Source: Isotricha intestinalis
Taxonomy: Eukaryota > Ciliophora > Litostomatea > Vestibuliferida > Isotrichidae
DNA length: 15,404 bases
Direction: 5' to 3'
Assembly: GCA_023807065.1 (NCBI GenBank)
Contig: JAJJLU010004284.1
Coordinates: 1 to 15,404 of the forward strand
In this document: positions 8,944 to 15,404 of the stretch, piece by piece
How the letters are laid out: each line of letters begins with the position of its first letter
Numbering within the stretch: position 1 is the stretch's first letter
Program-made: the position numbers and the translations under genes
Notes under the pieces: generated by a model
The model's input: the letters and a program-made list of their open reading frames with translations, nothing else
Database searches by the model: none
Told to the model about the DNA's origin: nothing

Positions 8944-9158
8944 TATATATTTTTATATAACTTAATAAAAATTAAAATTGTTAATTGTGAATAAAAATAT
9001 ATTTTAATATTATAAAATAAAAATTTTATTTATTTCATAATATAAAGTATTAATTCGAAATAAAAAAAAAATAAAAATAAAAATAAAATAAACATTATAT
9101 ATTAATTTAATAATTAAAAAGAAATATATAAATCATTTCATATATTTAAATATAAAAA
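8944..9158. other. convergent 3'-3' spacer
   Basis: The 215 bases between the stop of the K+ channel (+) and the stop of the next gene (-) must hold both 3' ends. Very AT-rich, with imperfect taaaaa units at about 9060-9090. No gene is seen. Confidence 0.6.
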
Positions 9159-10763
9159 TTATTGTCCATATTTTTTTCTAAAAAAATTACATTTTTTCAT
9201 AACAACTTTACTTAAACTTTCCATATCATTTTTACTATATTCAATTCCATCAACAATAATTTTTTCTTCAGGTTTTTTTATTCCAATTTCTTCATTATCA
9301 CCAATTAAAAAACCAAAAGTACTACTTAAATTACTATTAGCTTTTTCAATCGAGTTTTTTCTATCAAAATTATTTTTATCATCTTTTTTTATATTATATA
9401 CTTGACTATTATAATTATTATTTTTTTTACCAAAAGCTAATGAACGAATAATATCAAAGTTAATTTTTTCATTTTTAGTTAATTTTTTTTTTTGCTCTTT
9501 AAATTTATTTGTAAATAAATCAACACTTTTTAAAGAATTTAATATTTTATCTTCAATTGAATTATTTAATTTACTATTATTTAACATGCTAATTAAATCA
9601 TTTGTCGAATTTATATGTGTTATATTTTCTTTATAATTTTCATCATCTAAAAATAAATCACTTTTAGAATTTTTTATATTAAATTTATTAAAAGAATTAG
9701 TTTTAGATAAATAAAGTTTTTGTTTATCAAAATTAATTTTTGTTTTTCTATTATCAATATTTTTAACAGATTTATTTTCTTGAGTGGAAAATTTATTAGG
9801 TAAAAAACAAGAAGTTTTAAATAAACTATAATTTTCAATAGCATTAAAATATGTTTTATTATATAAATCAAGATGTAATATTTTAGCTTTAGAATTATCA
9901 GGTTTTTTTAAATCAATTTTTTTTCTTAAAATATTAATATTAATTTTATTGTTTCCTTTATTTTTATTTTCATTTTCTCTTAATAATTCTTCAATACTTT
10001 TCTCATTATTTCTTTCTGAAAAATCATTAATAGTATCTTTAGAATTAAAATTATAATTAATTAAAGGATTAAATCCCATTTTACTTAATTGAGTTTGAAT
10101 AACTTTTTTAGAAGCTTTATTTGCATAATTTAAATCATTTTCTGACATTGCTAAAAATACTCTTTCTAAATCACTTCTTGGTTTAAATCTCATTTCAGGT
10201 TGAGTTAATTTAAAAGATTTACTATTTTTATTAATCTTATCTTTTATTGTATTATTATAATTTGAATATGATAAACTCTCTGAACTTTGAGAATAAGGAT
10301 TTTTATGGAAAAAATTTTTAGTTGATTCTTTTGTTTGAAAATTATGCTTTAATGATATTATATTATTTGATTCACTATTTGTTAAAAAAGGATTTTTTTT
10401 TTTTTTAAATGTTTGTTTTTTTATATATTCATTTAAACCTTCTGTTTCTTTTCTATAAAAAGTTCCTTTATCTCTTTCAGCTCTATTAAAATGAAAAACA
10501 AAACCTTTATTAAATAAAATTTTATCACTTTCTTCATTTAATAATTTTTCTCTTGTTGTTGAAAATAATTCCTTTTGTTCTCTTAATAATATTGGCTTTT
10601 CTGCCATTTGATATATAAAATTTTTAATTCTATTTTCATAATTTTTTGTATATTCTAATAATTTCTTATCATGTTTTTTTTTTAATTTTTTCTTTTTTTC
10701 TTCATTTTTTTTAACTTCTTCAATTTGTTTTTTTCTTTTTAAATCTAAATAATAGTTATACAT
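9159..10763 (-). CDS. Lys/Asn/Ser-rich protein with N-terminal coiled coil, possibly cilium- or cytoskeleton-associated
   Basis: 534 residues, ATG at 10763, TAA stop, single exon. Residues 8-45 are a highly charged Lys/Glu helix that should form a coiled coil. The middle is low in complexity and rich in Asn, Ser and Lys, so probably unstructured. The least biased block, around 195-230, reads KPRSDLERVFLAMSEN and then VIQTQLSKMGFNP. It resembles a short conserved block I associate with flagellar and cytoskeletal proteins of protists, which would fit the neighbouring kinesin and coiled-coil genes, but I cannot name the family. A second denser block is at the C-terminus (EEKIIVDGIEYSKNDME). There is no signal peptide or membrane segment, so it is probably cytosolic. 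It lies 67 bases downstream of the next gene on the same strand. Confidence 0.8.
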   Translation of the reverse strand: MYNYYLDLKRKKQIEEVKKNEEKKKKLKKKHDKKLLEYTKNYENRIKNFIYQMAEKPILLREQKELFSTTREKLLNEESDKILFNKGFVFHFNRAERDKGTFYRKETEGLNEYIKKQTFKKKKNPFLTNSESNNIISLKHNFQTKESTKNFFHKNPYSQSSESLSYSNYNNTIKDKINKNSKSFKLTQPEMRFKPRSDLERVFLAMSENDLNYANKASKKVIQTQLSKMGFNPLINYNFNSKDTINDFSERNNEKSIEELLRENENKNKGNNKININILRKKIDLKKPDNSKAKILHLDLYNKTYFNAIENYSLFKTSCFLPNKFSTQENKSVKNIDNRKTKINFDKQKLYLSKTNSFNKFNIKNSKSDLFLDDENYKENITHINSTNDLISMLNNSKLNNSIEDKILNSLKSVDLFTNKFKEQKKKLTKNEKINFDIIRSLAFGKKNNNYNSQVYNIKKDDKNNFDRKNSIEKANSNLSSTFGFLIGDNEEIGIKKPEEKIIVDGIEYSKNDMESLSKVVMKKCNFFRKKYGQ

Positions 10764-10830
10764 ATTTTTATTTTTTTAATTATTATTTAATAAAAGAAAA
10801 AAAAATTTGAATTTAAAAAAAAATATTTTT
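10764..10830 (-). promoter_or_regulatory. 67-base intergenic spacer between two same-strand genes
   Basis: It separates the TAA stop of the upstream coiled-coil gene (10831-10833) from the ATG at 10763. In so little A/T-only sequence, the 3' end of one gene and the promoter and 5' UTR of the next must coexist, or the pair is transcribed together. No element can be defined. Confidence 0.4.
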
Positions 10831-12177
10831 TTAATTGAAATTAGGATTACATAAATACATTCCTAATTGAATTTTTTTCTCAGAATTAAATGTAGCAATA
10901 ATCATTTCACATTTTTTAATTAAATCATCTAAATATTTATTCATAACATCTTTTTCAGAATTTAAATCATTATATAAAGTTTCATAAATATTAGCATAAA
11001 AAATCATATTTAAAATTTCTTGTATTTTATCAATTAAATTATCTTTATTAGAGAAAGGTTCAATTTCTTTTAAATTTTCAATTTCTTTAATTTTTTTTTT
11101 TAAAATAAAATAATTTTGTTCTAATAAACTTTTAAAAACTGCATTTTTATTTTCAATAACATTTTGCATTTTATCAATAAAAGAAGAACCATTAGTAACA
11201 CTTTGTTCAGCTTGAAAGATTAATTTTTGTTGTTCATAAAAATTTTTTAAATTCTCAAAATTATTTTTAACAATTGTAATTTCATTTTGAAAATTATTTA
11301 CAATTTCTTTTTTTTCTTTTTCCATATCTTTATATAATTCATTCATTAAAGAATTTTTATAATGTTCTAACTTACTTTCATTTGCTATATTCAACATATT
11401 TTTTTTATTTTGTAATAAAGCTTCACTTGAAGCCATTTTTGAATTTATTTCATTTTGATTTATTTTATCTTGTTCTGCTATTAAATTTTGTTCATAATCT
11501 ATTTTCTTTTTTTCATATAATTCTATTAATTCATTTTTTTTTTTTTCTAATTCTAATGATAAGGTATTTTGATAATTATTTAGTTCTTTTTGACTTTCTA
11601 ATTCTAGTTTTTTAATTTCATTTTCTGTGTCTAAATTTTTATTATTATTATCATTTTCTTTTTGAAGATTGTTTAATTCGTTTTGTAATTTTTCTATTTC
11701 TTTATTTAAATTATCTATTTTTATTTTGTTTTGATTTTTGTTTTGATCGTTTTTCTTTTTGTATTCTTTTTCTAAATCTTTTTTTATTTTTTCTTTTTGT
11801 TCTTTTAATTTTTCCTTATATTGATTTTCTATTTCTATTTTCTTTTTATTATATTGTGATTCTAAATTTTCTCTTTCTTCTTTTAAAGCTTCTTCTAATT
11901 TTTTTTCATATTTACTTTTTACTTTTTCTTCTGCATTTGTTTTATTAAAAGTAAATGCTAATTCTAATTTTTTTTTCTTTTCTTCTAAAATTCTGTCAAC
12001 TTCTTTTTTATATTCTTCAAAATCATCTTTATCATTTATTTCTTCTTTTATATTAAAAGAATTTGTTGTTATATTTGACTTATCATTTATATCTGAAATA
12101 CTACTTAAATCTGTTGCATCAATTTGACTGTTTTTTATTCTATTTTGCTCTCTTCTTTCAAATATTTGTTTACTCAT
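10831..12177 (-). CDS. long coiled-coil protein of unknown family
   Basis: 448 residues, ATG at 12177 in an A-rich context (ttaaaaaATG), TAA stop, single exon. After a polar N-terminus with a Ser/Asp/Asn-rich patch (20-50), residues 55-330 form an almost unbroken, Lys/Glu/Asn/Leu-rich coiled coil with very few Gly and Pro, so a rod or dimer is expected. The C-terminal part (about 340-448) is less repetitive and may be a small helical domain ending in QLGMYLCNPNFN. It has no signal peptide or membrane segment. Such proteins are common in centrosome, basal body and cytoskeletal structures, and the neighbours point the same way. Coiled-coil similarity alone does not identify a family, so no function is assigned. 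Confidence 0.82.
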   Translation of the reverse strand: MSKQIFERREQNRIKNSQIDATDLSSISDINDKSNITTNSFNIKEEINDKDDFEEYKKEVDRILEEKKKKLELAFTFNKTNAEEKVKSKYEKKLEEALKEERENLESQYNKKKIEIENQYKEKLKEQKEKIKKDLEKEYKKKNDQNKNQNKIKIDNLNKEIEKLQNELNNLQKENDNNNKNLDTENEIKKLELESQKELNNYQNTLSLELEKKKNELIELYEKKKIDYEQNLIAEQDKINQNEINSKMASSEALLQNKKNMLNIANESKLEHYKNSLMNELYKDMEKEKKEIVNNFQNEITIVKNNFENLKNFYEQQKLIFQAEQSVTNGSSFIDKMQNVIENKNAVFKSLLEQNYFILKKKIKEIENLKEIEPFSNKDNLIDKIQEILNMIFYANIYETLYNDLNSEKDVMNKYLDDLIKKCEMIIATFNSEKKIQLGMYLCNPNFN

Positions 12178-12247
12178 TTTTTAAATATAATTTTTTTTAA
12201 TTATAATTTTTGATAGTAGATTTAATTTTTTTCATTTTAAAAATTAA
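12178..12247. promoter_or_regulatory. immediate upstream region of the coiled-coil gene
   Basis: A/T-rich sequence directly upstream of the minus-strand ATG at 12177, presumably 5' UTR and promoter. No motif stands out. Confidence 0.3.
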
Positions 12248-12870
12248 TTATTAGATAATAATGAATTGATTGATCTTTACCTTAAATTAATTATAATATT
12301 AAATTTCATCAGTTTACTTTATAATTCTTTTAATTGTCTTTGCTTGTTTAATACATTAAAAAATTAATTGAACTTATAAAGTCAAAAGATAGGAAAAATT
12401 ATTTATTAAATAATAATAATGAGAATCTCAGAAATTAAAGATTATCTTAATATGAAAGCATTTTTTTAAAATACTTTATAATTAAAAAAAATCTTTTTTA
12501 AGCAATAATAATATTTTCAATGAAAAAATAATTAAAAATTGAAAAACAATTAAACAACAAAATAAAAAAAAGAATACATTATAAAAGAATAATTTAATTA
12601 TTCTATATTAAAACACCAAAAGAAGAATTTTTTCAAATAGAAGAAAAATAAAATAATTATATTTATTTCTTGTTTATTTTGAATGAAAAGAAACCTCAAT
12701 TATATTTAAAATTATGTTGTTATTAAATTTCGAATAAATAATTAATTAAACAAGTTTTAATCTATTTTATTAAAATTATATTTATAAAAAGGAAATAAAT
12801 TCCTTTTTATATTGAATTCTTTATAAAATTTTAATTTGTAAAAAATTTTTCATAATTTAGTACCAAATGT
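12248..12870 (+). pseudogene. probable decayed gene on the opposite strand to both neighbours
   Basis: Forward-strand frames hold protein-like fragments with in-frame stops. 12248-12364 is open for 39 codons (LLDNNELIDLYLKLIIILNF and on, with two Cys). 12601-12648 reads FYIKTPKEEFFQIEEK, followed by a single TAA at 12649 and then 24 open codons (NNYIYFLFILNEKKPQLYLK) to TAA at 12724. The same frame continues to about 12870 with short interruptions (LIKQVLIYFIKIIFIKRK after the TAA at 12739). Proline, glutamine and charged patterns in the TPKEE/NEKKPQ block look coding. No family is recognised. The evidence is weaker than for the 5624-6482 remnant, and the blocks may not all belong to one ancestor. 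Confidence 0.4.
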
Positions 12871-12901
12871 TTAATTAAATAAATAAAATAACATTTCATT
12901 A
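12871..12901. other. 3' flank of the right-edge membrane protein gene
   Basis: Short AT-rich stretch just past the TAA at 12902-12904 (minus strand); nothing else visible. Confidence 0.4.
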
Positions 12902-15404
12902 TTATAATAATTGTCTTAAATATAAACCTATATTATATAAATTTTTCTTTTTATATTTTAAAGAAAAAAACCTTATCATTGTTAATATTATACAAATCAA
13001 TAAAGATTGCAATAAAGTTAAAAAAAATGACAACCAACATCTAATAAACCATTTAATTTGAGATTTATGATAAATTATACAAAATAATGTCATATAATAC
13101 CATAAAGCTAATATTAATATAAAATTAAAGAAAAGAAAAACAAAATGTTTAATCTTTACTATTTTAAGATATTTCACTATTTTCTTAATTAAAATATTAA
13201 ATTCATGAATTTCATAAATTAAAGTTTCTAAAAGAGGAGAAAATAAAATTAAAGATCTTAAAAAACTTAAAATTATAGTTCCAATTAAAAATGAATAAAG
13301 ACTATTTAAAATAGAAGTTAAAAAACTTAAATTTTGATTAAAATCTGAAGAAATTTGATTATTAGTATAAAATAATGAATTTAATCCAAAAGTTAATTCT
13401 AAATAAGTAAAATAAATTATAATGTTTATATTAACGAATTCAAATTCAAAAATTTGATAAAAAAGCCTTAATAAAGGATATTTTTCAATAAAATAATGAT
13501 AAAAAATTTTCCAAAATTTTCTAAAATCTTTTATCAAAGCTAAATTATAAGATAAATTTTCATATAATATTCTAGAATGTAAAAATTTAATAATTGAAGA
13601 ATGTTTCTTTTGCCTCCCTTCTATAAATATTCTATTTGTATTTGAACCATCCATACTAATTTCAGTATTATATTGATTATTTGTGTTTTTTATAAATTCT
13701 ATTTTGTTCATAATTTTAGAAAGTAAACTTGTAAAACCATTTTTAAGAAAAATAAATAAGCAAATAAATTCTATTATAAATACAATTCCTCCAAATATAA
13801 ATCCTATATTATATTTTAAGTTGTTAAAATTAAAAATTAATTGATAACATTTAGTTATTCCAATGTTAATATTTGATAAAGAACTTGAAAATAAATCTTT
13901 AACATCTAATTTGTCATTTTCTATATTATTATTTATATCTAATGTATTTGTTTGAGTTAAACATTTACAATTTACAGTTCGACTCTCATAATCTATTCCA
14001 TTATATTCACAATTATTATTACAAATATTATTTTGATAAATGTTTTCTCTTCTATCATTTAATATTATATCTTTACCATTGAAAGTATAAGGATAACAAA
14101 TATCATTAAAAAAAGAATCTGAATTATTATAAATATCTATTCCTTCTTCACTCATTGATTTCCCCAATTCAAAATTTATTTCTTCTAAATTATCAATTGG
14201 ATATATTATTTCAATGTTAACTTCTTTACAATATTCTAAATTTATTTTTTTTCCTTTTTCTGAATATACTTCATATTGAACTTCTCTTATTATTGTATTT
14301 GTATTTAATAAATCTATTTTAGATATTATTAATCTTTCATTCTCTGATATTATCCCTTTTTTTTTTAATAAAGATTCACATTCTGAAAAATCAATATATG
14401 AAATTGAAGAATTTTTTCCAAATTCATCATCAGTATAATATACTTGAATTATGTATTTATCATCTTCTAATGTTTCCTTTAAATTTGCTAAATATATTGA
14501 TAAATCTTCTAAATTATTTATTATTTCTTGATTAGAAGAATAATTCAATAAAATATTTTTATTTTCTTCTATTCCATCATCTATTTTTATATCTTCTGTT
14601 TCTTTTTCTTCTGTTATTACTATTTCTTCATTTTCTTGTATTTGACCTTCATCTTCTTCTACTAAATCTTCTACTTCCATTTCTTGTCCTTTATTTACTT
14701 CCTCTTCTTCCTTATCTTTCTCTTCAACTTTTCCAACTTCATCATCTATTCCTTCTTCTCTATCATCAATATCTTCATGTTCTCCTTCTTTATCTTCTTC
14801 TTCTTCTACTTCTATATCTTTTTTTCCTTCTTCTTCTTCTTCTCCTTCTTCATCTTCATTGTCTTCCATTTTTTCTTCATCTTCATTATCTTCCATTTCT
14901 TCTTCATCTTCATTTATACATGTTTGAGTTGTATTATCAAAATACTCATTGTTAATATCACATACATAAATCATAATTGTTGCAGTATTAGAAATAGGTC
15001 TATCATTCTTATAGAGAGCATATTGAAAAGAAAAAGTTCCTTTTTCTTCATTATTTATATAATGAACAGTCACATCATCAATAAAAAAACCGCTTTTACT
15101 GCTTTTTACTGATTCAAATGTATTTTTTATAGTTCCTTTAAATCCAATTATTGTTTCAATAAAAATTCTTTGTGAGTTTGTTAAAGAATAATTAGGAATT
15201 AAATTAATTTCAATCGTATTCTTAGTTCTTTTATCAATAAAATAAATCTCATCTTTTAAGAAAGCTCTTTCCAATATACATTTACAATTCTCATTATATG
15301 AAATACAATCAGTACTTTTTTGACAACAATTTCCAACTTCTTCACCATCATAGTAAATTAATTCATAATTATCATCATTTTCACATGTAATACAATTCAT
15401 TTTT
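12902..15404 (-). CDS. cysteine-rich, multi-pass membrane protein with acidic linker; 5' part lies beyond the right edge
   Basis: 832 residues are visible from Met15400, but the frame stays open to the edge. There is no signal peptide, and the visible sequence begins inside a Cys-rich module (CITC, NCC, C-x-C), so the true start is probably outside. Order: Cys-rich, growth-factor-receptor-like repeat end (1-45); beta-rich region (50-150); Asp/Glu stretch (163-280); beta-rich region (310-405); a second Cys cluster NNICNNNCEYNGIDYESRTV, then NCKC (457-480); TM helix 534-553; a basic cytoplasmic loop; further hydrophobic segments near 656-678, 693-719, 752-776 (containing LWYYMTLFCIIY) and 786-809. 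A large ectodomain followed by a multi-pass C-terminus, with WYY-x-x-LFC, resembles large polycystin-like or surface proteins of protists. That is recalled similarity, not a search result. Likely a plasma-membrane receptor or adhesion protein; the ligand is unknown. Confidence 0.82.
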   Translation of the reverse strand, partial: KMNCITCENDDNYELIYYDGEEVGNCCQKSTDCISYNENCKCILERAFLKDEIYFIDKRTKNTIEINLIPNYSLTNSQRIFIETIIGFKGTIKNTFESVKSSKSGFFIDDVTVHYINNEEKGTFSFQYALYKNDRPISNTATIMIYVCDINNEYFDNTTQTCINEDEEEMEDNEDEEKMEDNEDEEGEEEEEGKKDIEVEEEEDKEGEHEDIDDREEGIDDEVGKVEEKDKEEEEVNKGQEMEVEDLVEEDEGQIQENEEIVITEEKETEDIKIDDGIEENKNILLNYSSNQEIINNLEDLSIYLANLKETLEDDKYIIQVYYTDDEFGKNSSISYIDFSECESLLKKKGIISENERLIISKIDLLNTNTIIREVQYEVYSEKGKKINLEYCKEVNIEIIYPIDNLEEINFELGKSMSEEGIDIYNNSDSFFNDICYPYTFNGKDIILNDRRENIYQNNICNNNCEYNGIDYESRTVNCKCLTQTNTLDINNNIENDKLDVKDLFSSSLSNINIGITKCYQLIFNFNNLKYNIGFIFGGIVFIIEFICLFIFLKNGFTSLLSKIMNKIEFIKNTNNQYNTEISMDGSNTNRIFIEGRQKKHSSIIKFLHSRILYENLSYNLALIKDFRKFWKIFYHYFIEKYPLLRLFYQIFEFEFVNINIIIYFTYLELTFGLNSLFYTNNQISSDFNQNLSFLTSILNSLYSFLIGTIILSFLRSLILFSPLLETLIYEIHEFNILIKKIVKYLKIVKIKHFVFLFFNFILILALWYYMTLFCIIYHKSQIKWFIRCWLSFFLTLLQSLLICIILTMIRFFSLKYKKKNLYNIGLYLRQLL
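14561..14914 (-). repeat. low-complexity Glu/Asp-coding tract
   Basis: Residues 163-280 of the membrane protein are dominated by Glu and Asp, coded by GAA/GAT runs (ttc/atc on the plus strand). The strong strand asymmetry creates a long but meaningless open frame on the plus strand at 14684-15112. The linker lies on the predicted extracellular side, where an acidic stretch might bind Ca2+ or act as a flexible spacer (inference). Confidence 0.85.
14843..14896 (-). repeat. 27-base tandem repeat, two copies
   Basis: It encodes MEDNEDEEK (residues 169-177) followed by MEDNEDEEG (178-186). The copies are nearly identical in DNA, so this is a recent duplication or slippage event inside the acidic linker. 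Confidence 0.85.

Noticed and set aside
9060..9090. taaaaa-type repeats in the convergent spacer as a telomere-like or regulatory array
   Set aside because: The units are imperfect and expected from base composition.
11382..11615. Plus-strand open frame inside the coiled-coil gene
   Set aside because: Antisense shadow of Lys/Glu-rich codons; low-complexity Phe/Leu/Ile translation.
14684..15112. 142-codon plus-strand open frame, rich in Phe/Ile/Ser
   Set aside because: It is the complement of GAA/GAT-rich codons of the acidic linker on the minus strand; its composition is purely a mirror image.
1..15404. tRNA, rRNA, CRISPR, transposon ends or bacterial operon signals
   Set aside because: I looked for T-loop-like GGTTCGA sequences, spaced repeats, terminal inverted repeats and transposase motifs and saw none. 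The AT bias makes short matches unreliable.

Overview
The window is extremely AT-rich eukaryotic nuclear DNA; G and C are rare even inside genes. The eukaryotic signs are a kinesin motor gene split by a 47-base GT-AG intron, a six-transmembrane K+ channel, coiled-coil proteins, A-rich start contexts (for example taaaaatATG) and no bacterial ribosome binding sites. Glutamine is written CAA and genes end in TAA or TAG, so TAA and TAG keep their standard stop meaning; this argues against ciliates that read TAA/TAG as Gln. Kinesin, an SK-like channel and coiled-coil proteins fit a protist, possibly flagellated. An AT-extreme anaerobic lineage or gut fungus is possible, but I cannot name the organism.

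Layout, left to right. (1) 3-1178 (+): 3' part of a gene joining the end of an ADP-ribosyltransferase (ART) fold to BspA-like (DUF285) leucine-rich repeats. (2) 1179-1969: gap with a probable gene remnant. (3) 1970-5193 (+): two-exon kinesin, 1058 residues; the first exon and intron must be included to recover the start of the motor and the P-loop. (4) 5194-6627: gap holding the clearest decayed gene (5624-6482), whose frames break at A-runs and at in-frame stops. (5) 6628-8943 (+): SK-like K+ channel, with an abrupt change of synonymous codon choice in mid-gene. (6) 8944-9158: short convergent spacer. (7) 10763-9159 and 12177-10831 (-): two lysine/glutamate-rich cytoskeleton-type proteins, head to tail, 67 bases apart. 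(8) 12178-12901: gap with a third probable remnant. (9) 15400-12902 (-): 3' part of a cysteine-rich multi-pass surface protein with a long acidic linker, running off the right edge.

There is no operon and no obvious shared pathway. The kinesin and the two coiled-coil proteins suggest microtubule or cilium functions; the channel and the right-hand protein are membrane proteins. All three long gaps carry gene-like debris, which suggests rapid gene birth and loss. Nothing here amounts to a clear new system. The points most worth a second look are the ART/LRR fusion with altered catalytic motifs, the codon switch in the channel, and the decayed genes.
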